Shown: in pieces, positions 17,239 through 25,610 of the stretch
How positions within the stretch are numbered: the stretch's first letter is position 1
Layout: each line of letters begins with the position of its first letter
DNA from: Verrucomicrobiales bacterium
GTDB lineage: Bacteria > Verrucomicrobiota > Verrucomicrobiia > Verrucomicrobiales > DEV007
Reading direction: 5' to 3'
NCBI GenBank assembly: GCA_013213905.1
Contig: JABSSQ010000103.1
Location: 1 to 37,962, forward strand
Length of the DNA stretch: 37,962 nt
Translations under genes and position numbers: made by a program
Notes under the pieces: generated by a model
Databases searched by the model: none
The model's input: the letters and a program-made list of their open reading frames with translations, nothing else
Told to the model about the DNA's origin: nothing

Positions 17239-17865
17239 ATGACTATAAAAAATCTTCTTCTTACTGCTTGTGTCACGACCTTTCTCGCGCTTTCCGCCCA
17301 GGCACAAAGCGGCGGTGTCGCCATTCTGGACATTGATGCCGTCGCCCGTGAGCTCGGGGTCGAAGATCAGGTTCGGGTGGATCTCATCACGATGCAATCC
17401 GACCTCAACGCTGAACTCCAGCGGACCCAGGCAACGATGCAGGCCCAGATGAACAATGTTGAACAAGGCGCCGGAGAGAATCCTTCCGATGTGGATCGTC
17501 AGAAGGTCCTCCAGACCAATCAGCAGCTGAATCTCGAGTTCAATCGCCTCAAAAATCAGGCTCAGCAGAACCTCGCCCAGGAGCGCGTCCGCATGATCAA
17601 TGAATTTCGACTTCGCCTTGAACCGGTTGCCCTGATGGCTGCTAAGAAGAAAGGACTCGACATTGTTCTCATGAAGACCACGCCGCCGGTATTCACTTAC
17701 TCAAGAGAGGTTGATATCACCGAGGAAACCACCAAGCTGGCGATCGAAGCTGGGATGAAAGTGGAGTTATCCGAAATCGATGCGACCGATGCCGACGCTA
17801 TCGAAGATGCCGGCGCTACCGAAGAAATAGAGACTTCCGGGAGCACTGAAGCCCCTGCCGAGTAA
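17239..17865 (+). CDS. OmpH/Skp-family periplasmic chaperone-like protein
   Basis: A 208-residue protein with a signal peptide ending near SAQAQ. The mature part starts VAILDIDAVARELGV, a short beta strand, then long Gln/Glu-rich coiled-coil helices (about residues 50-130), and a final strand GLDIVLMKTTPPVFTYS, the layout of Skp/OmpH jellyfish chaperones. A helix and an acidic Ala/Thr/Glu tail (about 178-208) extend it beyond the family norm of about 170 residues. Skp holds unfolded outer-membrane proteins in the periplasm. The gene does not sit next to bamA or lpxD as in enterobacteria. It lies 45 bases before the next oxidoreductase gene. Confidence 0.85.
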   Translation: MTIKNLLLTACVTTFLALSAQAQSGGVAILDIDAVARELGVEDQVRVDLITMQSDLNAELQRTQATMQAQMNNVEQGAGENPSDVDRQKVLQTNQQLNLEFNRLKNQAQQNLAQERVRMINEFRLRLEPVALMAAKKKGLDIVLMKTTPPVFTYSREVDITEETTKLAIEAGMKVELSEIDATDADAIEDAGATEEIETSGSTEAPAE

Positions 17866-17910
17866 TTCGACGATCAAGCCCGGTCAGGTTGTGATTTTTT
17901 CTTTATCATT

Positions 17911-18987
17911 ATGTCAACAAAAGTAGGTGTTATCGGTGCGGGCGGAATGGCCCAGTACCATATCGATGGATTCCGCAAGGCAGGCGCTGATGTCGTCGCC
18001 ATGGCGGATGTGAATCTGGAAGCGGCCAAAGCTTCCGCTGAGAGCTACGGCATTCCGAATGTCTACGGCGACGTTGCCGAGATGCTCGAGTCGGATATCG
18101 ATGCTGTGTCGATCATTGTTCCTAACAAGTTCCACGCGCCTCTCGCGATCCAGGCTCTCAACGCTGGCAAGCACGTCTTCTGCGAAAAGCCTCCGGCGCT
18201 CAATGCCGCGGAGGTCGAAGAAATGATCACAGCCCGTGATGCTGCCGGCAAGCAGCTCATGTTTAACTTCAACAACCGTGCCCGTCCTGAGTCTCGCGAG
18301 ATGATGAAGGCGATCAACGACGGCGTGGTCGGTCGAATCAACTCCGCCCAGGCCAAGTGGGCGCGTCGCACTGGTATTCCCGGCTTCGGTGGTTGGTTCA
18401 CCACGAAAGCTCTTTCAGGTGGTGGTCCCGTGATTGACCTTCTTCACATGCTCGACCTCGCCATGTATTTCATGGGCAATCCCAAGCCGACTTATGTGAT
18501 GGGCAGCACCTTCGATGATCACATTTCCGATAAGCAATTCAAGGGTCCCTGGGGCATTCCTGACAATGCTGACGGTGTCACTGACGTGGAGTCCGCTGCC
18601 CACGGATTTGTGATGTTCGAAACGGGTCAGACGCTCAGTTTCCAGATGTCCTGGGCCGAAATGATCAAGCGCGAGGAAGTTTCCGTGGTTTTCCAGGGTG
18701 TCGAAGCAGGTGGTAAGGTCGAGCGCCTCTTCGGCGAAGACGGCCTCGACGAGACTGCCATCGATACCTGCGAACTCTATCTGCAGGAAAACGGTGAGCG
18801 CGTCGATAAGACGATTGAAGTGGAAGAATGTGAGGACATGGGCCGCATCAACTCCGCAGCGAACTTCATCGAAGCAATCGAAGGCAGCGCCGCACCGCTT
18901 AACAATGCTGAGCAGGGTCTCGCCCTGATGCAGATTATCGACGCTGTTTACGAGGCTGCCGAGTCAGGTAAGCCGGTCGCGATCTAG
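17911..18987 (+). CDS. Gfo/Idh/MocA-family oxidoreductase, cytoplasmic
   Basis: A 358-residue protein without an export signal. The Rossmann motif VGVIGAGGMAQYHI is at residues 5-18, the EKP motif at residues 92-94 (FCEKPPALN), and a catalytic-domain segment GGGPVIDLLHMLDLAMYFMG contains the His expected near the active site. Members use NAD(P) to interconvert inositols, glucose derivatives or other sugars; the substrate cannot be inferred. The leader before the ATG is a T-rich sequence without a Shine-Dalgarno. It is followed by a bidirectional terminator. Confidence 0.9.
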   Translation: MSTKVGVIGAGGMAQYHIDGFRKAGADVVAMADVNLEAAKASAESYGIPNVYGDVAEMLESDIDAVSIIVPNKFHAPLAIQALNAGKHVFCEKPPALNAAEVEEMITARDAAGKQLMFNFNNRARPESREMMKAINDGVVGRINSAQAKWARRTGIPGFGGWFTTKALSGGGPVIDLLHMLDLAMYFMGNPKPTYVMGSTFDDHISDKQFKGPWGIPDNADGVTDVESAAHGFVMFETGQTLSFQMSWAEMIKREEVSVVFQGVEAGGKVERLFGEDGLDETAIDTCELYLQENGERVDKTIEVEECEDMGRINSAANFIEAIEGSAAPLNNAEQGLALMQIIDAVYEAAESGKPVAI

Positions 18988-19009
18988 CGGAGATCCTAAG
19001 CAATCTTTG

Positions 19010-19041
19010 AAAAAGGCGGGGAAGTGATTCTCCGCCTTTTT
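19010..19041. terminator. Bidirectional terminator between convergent genes
   Basis: A hairpin with left arm 19010-19023 and right arm 19028-19041. It has a 10-bp AAAAAGGCGG/CCGCCTTTTT base, four more pairs including one G-U, and a GTGA loop. T tracts exist on both strands, so it can end both the oxidoreductase (+) and the acetyltransferase gene (-, stop at 19059). Confidence 0.92.
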
Positions 19042-19058
19042 TGTGCCCTGCTCGCAGA

Positions 19059-20198
19059 TCAGCGCGACTCGGCGAAATAGCCGATTCGAAGAATACGATT
19101 CTTCAATGCCTTCAACGAGTAGGCGAAGTGATAGGCAGCAGCCATTGGCAGAAGGGACAGGGCTTTGGGAATGATAACAATGCGGTCGACGTAGTAGTGA
19201 TCCGTCTCCCATTGGGTCTTGTAGGTCTCGCTTCCGAGGAGCATGTCGAGTCGAAAGTGTGTAGGATTGAACTGATCGATGACAAACTTGCACGTCGCGA
19301 TGAGGAGAAAACCACCCGGGGCAAGGTGGGCATGCTTTCGATCGTAGTCAGTGATGTAGTAATAGAACGCGTTTTCCGTTGCATAGCCCATGCAGAAGGC
19401 GATCAGCTCATCGTCCTTTTTTAAAAGAGAGAGCAGAAAGGATTTCTGAGTTTGAGTCTGGAGCCACAGGTATCGGGTAAAGAACGTGTCGGCAAAGGGA
19501 GATTCACCGGAGCGAAGTTGCTGATTCTCACGATGCAGTTGACCAATCGCTTCAAGGTCCGCCTCTGTCACCTCAGGGGCCCAGAGGTGCAGAACCTCGA
19601 AATTGCCGTCTTCAGCTTTGATTCGGTTATTACTCGAATTGAATTTACGTCGCTGTCTTCGCGGTATCACCCTGAGGAAGCCATCTCCGTCCGGGGTTTC
19701 CAGATCAAAGTCGGCGACGACGCAGACTCCGAAGTAACGTTTGCAGAGCCAGGCGCCCTTAAGGGGAAGGGATTTCCGGATGGCATCGGAGAGAAAGTTG
19801 AATTCGGGAACGTGACCGGTGATGAAGACAAGCTTCTCCTTCACCGCATAGTCGATGGCGGTTTTGAGCAATTGGCAGGCATCGTGCGAATTGCTGGCCA
19901 GAATGTCCTGGTAGTCGATATGGTTTTCAGAGAGGGTCAGCAATTTTCGCCCTTTGCGATAGAGCGGCAGAATTCCGGCGAGGCCACCATCGTCTTGAAG
20001 CTCAAAAATTACGGCTTGCTGGGCCGGGCTGATTTCCGTAGCGACCTGGTCGAGCAGAGATTGCATCGCGGGGATCCAGGTTTCTGGACGGCAAAAGGGA
20101 GGCTCCTGCGACAGTTTTGCTGCCAGGGAGAGCCATTCATGGGAACGTTGAGCAATTTCGTCCCCTGTATTCAAGGTATGAACGTTAACGAGCATCAC
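19059..20198 (-). CDS. BioF2-like GNAT acetyltransferase (CelD-type)
   Basis: A 379-residue protein from GTG 20198, or ATG 20195 one codon later. It resembles the Acetyltransf_6 (BioF2-like, formerly CelD) family: an N-terminal domain with LAAKLSQEPPFCRPETW, an RRQRRKF basic stretch at about residues 180-186 in front of the GNAT core, a YATENAFYYYITDYDRKHAHLAPGGFLL block near 280-310 (typical SPG- or APG-containing acyl-CoA site), and HFRLDMLLGSETYKTQWE. These proteins appear in exopolysaccharide and cell-surface glycoconjugate synthesis. There is no polysaccharide cluster next to it, so the substrate is open. Confidence 0.83.
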   Translation of the reverse strand: MMLVNVHTLNTGDEIAQRSHEWLSLAAKLSQEPPFCRPETWIPAMQSLLDQVATEISPAQQAVIFELQDDGGLAGILPLYRKGRKLLTLSENHIDYQDILASNSHDACQLLKTAIDYAVKEKLVFITGHVPEFNFLSDAIRKSLPLKGAWLCKRYFGVCVVADFDLETPDGDGFLRVIPRRQRRKFNSSNNRIKAEDGNFEVLHLWAPEVTEADLEAIGQLHRENQQLRSGESPFADTFFTRYLWLQTQTQKSFLLSLLKKDDELIAFCMGYATENAFYYYITDYDRKHAHLAPGGFLLIATCKFVIDQFNPTHFRLDMLLGSETYKTQWETDHYYVDRIVIIPKALSLLPMAAAYHFAYSLKALKNRILRIGYFAESR

Positions 20199-20269
20199 AA
20201 GATTCCGTCAATCTAACTCAATTACGGAATATCGCGTAATTATAAAAATTTAGAAGATCAAAGGTCGGG

Positions 20270-23134
20270 TTAGAAGCTTTGAGGTGTCCTCCTAATTGGT
20301 GGTTTGTCATTCTTATTTCCGCGCTGATCTCTTCCTCGCTTCGGCTCGGCAGAGGGATCGAAGTTGGGATTAGGGACTGTAGTACGGGGCGCGCCGGTGC
20401 TCGACTGCCAGTTGTGGAGGGCTTCGAGCAGGGTTTTTGCCTGGCCAGGCGCGGCTTCGGCGAGATTGCGGGTTTCGCCGGGATCAGTAGAGAGGTCGTA
20501 GATTTCAAAGGATTGCGTTTCGAACTGTTCGATCACTTTCCAATCACCCATTCTCATCGCACTGCTGGGGCCGCCACCGCCGATGTAACTTGGGAAGTGC
20601 CAGAATACACGGTCTCGATCGAGGCGAGTGCTCGCCCCGGAGAGGAGTGGGGCTAGGCTTTCACCATCGAGAGGGTGGTCGGCGTGTGGTTTGAGGCCTG
20701 CGAGATCGAGCAGCGTTGGGTAGATATCCATTGAGAGCATGGGTTCTGAGGTCATACCCTGCTTGACTCCCGGGCCCCAGATGGCAGTGGGCACCCGGAT
20801 TCCGCCTTCGTAGAGAGTGCCTTTACCCCCGGCGAGTGGTTCGATGTAGCGCCTTGTGCCGCCGTTGTCGGAGTGAAAAATAACGATGGTGTTATTGGCT
20901 TGCCCTTGGTCGCGCAATGCATCGATGACGCGGCCTACATTGGAATCTGTTGCGTCCACCGTGGCCGCATAGTCAGGATCTTGTGCACCCTTTTTGCGAT
21001 ACTTTTCTACCAGCTCCGGCTTTGGCTCAAAGGGGGAATGCACGGCGTGATAGGCCATGTAGAGAAAGAAGGGCTGGTTCTTCTGGTCTGACATCCATTC
21101 GATTCCGGCCGTGGTCAGTTCATCGGTGAGATACTGGCCTTCGTCATTGAAAAAGCGATCTTTGTCGAAGCCCACATCGCGAGGTTGTTTGAAGATATCG
21201 AAGCCCTGGCCAGTGGGTGTGGTCGGGCCGTCTCGTCCCCTACCAAGATTCCACATGCCGAACATGCCGGTGGCGTAGCCACCTGACTTGAGAGCTTCCG
21301 CAATGGTGACAGATTCGGTGGCGAGTTCGGCGTTGCTCTGAGCGGCGAGAACCTTGTGATGAGGAGATCCCGGGGTGTGGCGGTCATCGACCACGGTGTA
21401 GACGCCGTGCCGTGGCGGGTATTGTCCGCTCATCAGGCAGGCCCGGGTGGGGGCACAGTTCGGGGCGCTGGCGTAGGCGTTGGTGAAGATCATGCCCTGG
21501 CGGGCCATTTCATCGGTACGTGGCGTTTCGATGATCTGGTTGCCGGTGAATCCCATGGCGTTCCATCCCATGTCGTCGATGAGAAAGAGAACAAAGTTAG
21601 GGCGATCCGGGAGAGGGGTGGGGACTTGAGTGGGGGAGGTTGCGGGAGCACTTGGGGTGTTGTTGGTGCCGTCATTGTCAGGCGGATTGCGGCGCGTCTT
21701 GTCCGCCTCTGCGGGCTTCGCCTTTCCCGATTTCATCCTCTCGACTTCATCTTTCGAGAGGCGCTGATCACCGTTGAGGTCTCCGCGCTGAAAGAACTTC
21801 CTGAATTGTGCGGCCAGTTCTTCGGCAGAGATACTGCCGCTTCTATCCTTGTCGAGTTCGCTGGCATGCTGTTTGACGAAACCACCCAGGGGTGATTTGA
21901 TGCCACCTGCAGATTGGCTCTCAACGGGGGTGATATCCCCGCTCTTGTCTACGTCGTAAGCGAGGAAGACGCGGCGCGCCTCCTGCATCAGTTCTCCCTG
22001 GTAGTCGACGACGCCGTCTTCGTTCGCATCGAGTTCGGCTGCGTGAACGGCCAACCAGGCTTGGCGGGGGCCGTTGTCAGCGGCAGGGCGAATTTCTTCC
22101 TTCCCTGGGGCGCCGGGTTTGCTTTTTCCTCTCTGGCCGCCTTTGCCCTTCTTTCCTCCAGGCGGGCGGTCGCTCCCTTTGCCGCCGTTGTTGGCTTGTC
22201 GCTGGTAGGACTCTTTCATGGCATTGCCTGCAGGATCGAAGAACTCAAAATCAGCCCCGGTGTCCGTGACCTCGTAGTTGATTTGGTGTGTCTCGCCACG
22301 CACCTTATATTCAAGGGAATAGCCCTCGGCCAAAGTTCCACTGAATCCGGTGATCTCGGCTCCGCGCAGTGGTTGAAGGAAGGGGCGGACGCCCTGAGCA
22401 CGAGGACGATCCTCGAGATCTGCGGCCCCGCGGAAGTAGGCCATCATGTAGGGATTCTCCAGATTGCCGATGTAGCGGTAGATTCCTTCGTCGTCGAAGT
22501 AGCCATGGCATTCGTCGAGTGGTTTGTCATTGGCAGGATCTTCGAGGTAGACCGGGTGACCATCCAGGCCGAACGCGATGGGATTGCCCTTGCTGGCGAT
22601 TCCCTCGAGATGAGAAGGTGCAATGTGATAGTGATAGTCATCAGCACGCCCGCAGTGGCCGCCCCATTCATCGAGTTCTCCTCCGAGGTAGGCGTCTTTG
22701 CCACTCTGGGTGAGAGCGTGAAAGATGGGGATGCCGTTGACGGCAATGGCGATCGGGCCGAGCAGAGTAAGCGCCTGGGGTTCTTCGAGGACGGTTGGAT
22801 TGAGGGGGAGGGCGAATCGATTGTCCCCGACGTAGGCGTGTGGCAAAGGAACCTGCTGCTGCCAGGCGGTGATCCCGCGCATCATGTCGTGATCCGGGAG
22901 TCCGTTGGATTCGATGTAGAGAAAGTCGTCGTCCCAGGATAGGCCGAGGCGGTTCTTGAATGGCTCGAATGCAGCCACCGTGGCCGGGATCGGACCTCCG
23001 GGATTGTCGAAGGTGCGTTCACCCGGAAACTCTGCGGCATAGGGGGAGAGATTGGGGGCGATCGCGGCAATTGTGAGAGGGATTGCGACCGCGGTGAGGA
23101 GGAGTGAGGCAAAAGCGAAAATAAGGGTCTTCAT
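20270..23134 (-). CDS. Secreted fusion: YHYH domain, four EF-hand loops, degenerate sulfatase domain
   Basis: A 954-residue exported protein. Residues about 1-35 are a signal sequence. A YHYH domain spans about 55-300, with the motif DDYHYH at 165-170. A Lys/Gly-rich linker (about 313-346) follows, then four EF-hand loops beginning at Asp369, Asp394, Asp428 and Asp452; the first lacks Glu at position 12. After a Pro/Thr linker a type I sulfatase domain starts at about 510: Asp520/Asp521, the formylglycine site C560-A-P-T-R564, His699, Asp756/Asn757 and Lys771 are present. The usual GKWHLG is GMWNLG at about 626-631, so the catalytic Lys and His are Met and Asn. It may bind rather than cleave sulfate esters. 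It follows the small accessory gene by 20 bases. Confidence 0.88.
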   Translation of the reverse strand: MKTLIFAFASLLLTAVAIPLTIAAIAPNLSPYAAEFPGERTFDNPGGPIPATVAAFEPFKNRLGLSWDDDFLYIESNGLPDHDMMRGITAWQQQVPLPHAYVGDNRFALPLNPTVLEEPQALTLLGPIAIAVNGIPIFHALTQSGKDAYLGGELDEWGGHCGRADDYHYHIAPSHLEGIASKGNPIAFGLDGHPVYLEDPANDKPLDECHGYFDDEGIYRYIGNLENPYMMAYFRGAADLEDRPRAQGVRPFLQPLRGAEITGFSGTLAEGYSLEYKVRGETHQINYEVTDTGADFEFFDPAGNAMKESYQRQANNGGKGSDRPPGGKKGKGGQRGKSKPGAPGKEEIRPAADNGPRQAWLAVHAAELDANEDGVVDYQGELMQEARRVFLAYDVDKSGDITPVESQSAGGIKSPLGGFVKQHASELDKDRSGSISAEELAAQFRKFFQRGDLNGDQRLSKDEVERMKSGKAKPAEADKTRRNPPDNDGTNNTPSAPATSPTQVPTPLPDRPNFVLFLIDDMGWNAMGFTGNQIIETPRTDEMARQGMIFTNAYASAPNCAPTRACLMSGQYPPRHGVYTVVDDRHTPGSPHHKVLAAQSNAELATESVTIAEALKSGGYATGMFGMWNLGRGRDGPTTPTGQGFDIFKQPRDVGFDKDRFFNDEGQYLTDELTTAGIEWMSDQKNQPFFLYMAYHAVHSPFEPKPELVEKYRKKGAQDPDYAATVDATDSNVGRVIDALRDQGQANNTIVIFHSDNGGTRRYIEPLAGGKGTLYEGGIRVPTAIWGPGVKQGMTSEPMLSMDIYPTLLDLAGLKPHADHPLDGESLAPLLSGASTRLDRDRVFWHFPSYIGGGGPSSAMRMGDWKVIEQFETQSFEIYDLSTDPGETRNLAEAAPGQAKTLLEALHNWQSSTGAPRTTVPNPNFDPSAEPKRGRDQRGNKNDKPPIRRTPQSF

Positions 23135-23154
23135 GACTGCCGGGGATTTAAGTT

Positions 23155-23892
23155 TCAGCGGTTTGAGGAGTCAATGTGACCACGTGGCCAGTCAGCAGGT
23201 GGCATGGGAGCGCCGTTCGGTGGGCTTTCGATGGTGGTTCGAAAGAGGACGGTATTGTCGAGTGCGAGGTCACCGGTCCAGATCCATTGGGCGCCTTCGA
23301 AGTCGTTTTCGTAGAACGGACTCTTGGGGCTGACCGCTTCTTCGGTGTGCTCCGTGGCGTTCTCCCAGGCAGAATCATCAAAATCAACTGCGAACCAGTT
23401 TTCTGGAATCGGTTTGTGCGTGGTTTCGGGGTTCTCCATGTCCCGGTTGATCGGGCCATGAAAGAAGCTCTTCGCTCTCCAGGACGCATTGCTCACTGTG
23501 CCATCGCTGAACTTGAGGATGAATCCGCCGTCTCCAAGGTTGGAGTTGTTGTATTCGAGGCCCGTGTCAAGATCGGCATTGTCTTTCGCCATCACCGCAA
23601 TGGTCATGGGGTATTCGGGCAGGATGTCGACGGAGACGACGTTGTGAGGAATGAATGAAATCGAGTCGACCATGACCAGATTTCCATTGATGTAGAGTTT
23701 GAACCAGTTATCAGCATAGACGTTGGCTCTGAGTGTGTCGTCGATCCTGGGCTTGTTGACGCGAGGGCCCGAGCCTCCTTTGCCTCCCTTTGCTTTTTCT
23801 TTGCGGGGAGGGCGCTCATTTTGGGCTTCGAGAGAGGCTAGCGGAGAACAGGCCAACGCGAGGCAGGTTATTAGAGTGGGGAGTTTCTTCAT
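23155..23892 (-). CDS. Small secreted galactose-binding-like accessory protein
   Basis: A 245-residue protein. The ATG at 23892 (MKKLPTL) was preferred over 23925 because a signal peptide begins there and ends near SLEAQ. A short Lys/Gly-rich region (about 28-43) precedes a beta-rich domain. Two stretches resemble jelly-roll sugar-binding modules: NWFKLYINGNLVMVD early on, and VDFDDSAWENATEHTEEAV followed by WIWTGDLALDNTVLFRTTIE later. The NxxVSVDILPEYPMTIAVMAKD segment is distinctive. I know no function. It lies between two sulfatase genes, 79 bases after the first and 20 before the second, and is likely co-transcribed with them as a secreted partner. Confidence 0.75.
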   Translation of the reverse strand: MKKLPTLITCLALACSPLASLEAQNERPPRKEKAKGGKGGSGPRVNKPRIDDTLRANVYADNWFKLYINGNLVMVDSISFIPHNVVSVDILPEYPMTIAVMAKDNADLDTGLEYNNSNLGDGGFILKFSDGTVSNASWRAKSFFHGPINRDMENPETTHKPIPENWFAVDFDDSAWENATEHTEEAVSPKSPFYENDFEGAQWIWTGDLALDNTVLFRTTIESPPNGAPMPPADWPRGHIDSSNR

Positions 23893-23971
23893 GGCTTCAG
23901 ACTGGCAGCGGGAGATTTTCAACAAATGACGGTGAGATTACAGGGATGAAATGTTGGCAGGAGCGTTGAGT

Positions 23972-25432
23972 TCAGTGCTTTGGCTTCTTGTTAGCTCTTC
24001 CCTTTCCTCCTTTGCCTCCTCCACCTTTCTTCTTGTTGTTGGATCCCCGGATATCAGGGGCGTTGTCAGGATCAAATTCCGGATTGGGGGAGGGAAACTG
24101 AGCGTTCACCTTTTCGAGGTAGGCATCCATGCGGGACTCGAGATTGGCAGCGATGTCAGGTTGGGTCGTGGCCAGGTTTCGGGATTCGCCGATGTCTTCG
24201 CTGATGTTGAACAGCTTCAGTGAGCCGTTTTCATAGTGGCGAATCAATTTGTAGTCGCCGAGGAAGAGAGCGGTGTGAGGGGAGTCACCCTGGTAGTGAG
24301 GAAAGTGAAAAACGAGTTCCTTTGAAGGGCGTTGGACGGGGGTATTACCTCCTTCGAACAGATGGGTGATGGAGCCGCCTTCGATGTTCTCGGGCAGCGG
24401 TTCCGTGACGCCGGCGAGTTCGCAAAAGGTATTGAACAGATCAAAGCCGACGACTCGATCATGGCACCAGGAGTCGGGGGCGATTCCCGGGCCTCGCACG
24501 ATGAAAGGCACTCGAATACCGGCCTCCCAGACATCCCCTTTGCCGCCTTGAAGCAGTCCGCGCACTCCACCTCCGTTGTCGGACATGTAGACGACGTAGG
24601 TGTTGTCCCGCAGTCCCAGTTCGTCGAGGCGCTCTAACAAAAGACCTATCCCGCGATCGAGGTCTTCGGTGATGGCGGCACGGCCGATCTCTTTTTCGTT
24701 CCCTTTTGGATTGAGTTGGCTGTACTTCTCAACCAGCGCTTTCGTTGCATTCTGCGGGTAGTGAAGCGCGTGATAGTAGCAGGTAATGAAGAAAGGCTTG
24801 CCGGCATCGTGACTTTTCTCCATGAAGGCAGCGGCGCGTTTGCCCATCCCGAAAATATCGACTGGATTGGGTTCGACGAACGGGGCGGCATCCTGGTTCC
24901 CGGTTTCGCCGTCGCTTTCGTGGTATCCATGAGATTCAGGCCCGCCCCCTGCGAGGTGCCATTTTCCATAAAGAGCTGTCGCGTATCCGGCGCGTTGCAG
25001 GATTTCTCCAATGGTGACTTCTTCTTCGGGGATGCGCTTATTGATGGTTGGGGAGATCAATCTAAATCCATCCTCAGCTGTCATAGTAGGCGCTGCCTTT
25101 GTCCAATTGAGCTGCGCCGGGCTCTTGCCTGTCTGCAGGCTGATTCGAGTGGGAGAACAAACCGGTGCCGGAGAATAGGCCGCGGAGAATCGTCGCCCTT
25201 CTGATGCGAGGCGCGCGAGATTGGGCGTGTCGATGTAGCGATGAGCGGATCCCGGGATGTCGGGGTGCATCTGACAGGACAGCCCGTTCCAGCTTTGGTC
25301 GTCTGCAAGCAGGAAGAGGATGTTTGGGTGATCGTCAGAGTGAGCGATATTGATCGATAGCAAAACCAGGGCAAAAATGGGCAGGGATGGGCGCATGGGG
25401 CGTTGCATCATATAGCGAAGCATGGACTTCAT
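23972..25432 (-). CDS. Secreted type I sulfatase with Lys/Gly-rich C-terminal tail
   Basis: A 486-residue protein. The start at 25432 (or the nearby Met at 25423) was chosen because a signal peptide ending near IAHSDD follows; the frame is open 123 codons further upstream but that part is low-complexity and non-conserved. Catalytic motifs are complete: Asp44/Asp45, the formylglycine site C92-S-P-T-R96, GKWHLAGGG near 167, HALHYP for the distal His, SDNGGG, and a Lys in GGKGDVWEAGIR. It hydrolyses a sulfate ester after Cys92 is oxidised by a maturase not in this window. The last 23 residues form a basic Lys/Gly tail like that of its two partners. Confidence 0.93.
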   Translation of the reverse strand: MKSMLRYMMQRPMRPSLPIFALVLLSINIAHSDDHPNILFLLADDQSWNGLSCQMHPDIPGSAHRYIDTPNLARLASEGRRFSAAYSPAPVCSPTRISLQTGKSPAQLNWTKAAPTMTAEDGFRLISPTINKRIPEEEVTIGEILQRAGYATALYGKWHLAGGGPESHGYHESDGETGNQDAAPFVEPNPVDIFGMGKRAAAFMEKSHDAGKPFFITCYYHALHYPQNATKALVEKYSQLNPKGNEKEIGRAAITEDLDRGIGLLLERLDELGLRDNTYVVYMSDNGGGVRGLLQGGKGDVWEAGIRVPFIVRGPGIAPDSWCHDRVVGFDLFNTFCELAGVTEPLPENIEGGSITHLFEGGNTPVQRPSKELVFHFPHYQGDSPHTALFLGDYKLIRHYENGSLKLFNISEDIGESRNLATTQPDIAANLESRMDAYLEKVNAQFPSPNPEFDPDNAPDIRGSNNKKKGGGGKGGKGRANKKPKH

Positions 25433-25610
25433 GACAGTTTGATTACGCTGCTTGAAAAGAGTTTCCGGCGTAAATGCTGGTGAAGAAGGGAGAGTGTCTC
25501 TGCGTCTGCCTTCGGCCCGATTGCGGATGTGCTGATCGCACATCGAAATCAGGCAGCTTCGTTGCTTGGTTGATGTTGCGCGAACGTGGAGGGTGTCTAT
25601 AGTTCGAGAT

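Noticed and set aside
20221-20240. AT-rich dyad ATTACG...CGTAAT between two minus-strand genes
   Set aside because: Only a 6-bp stem with a large loop and no T tract on the minus strand, so it is not supported as a terminator.
21914-22942. A 342-codon plus-strand open frame
   Set aside because: It lies opposite the YHYH/EF-hand gene and has no domain signature.
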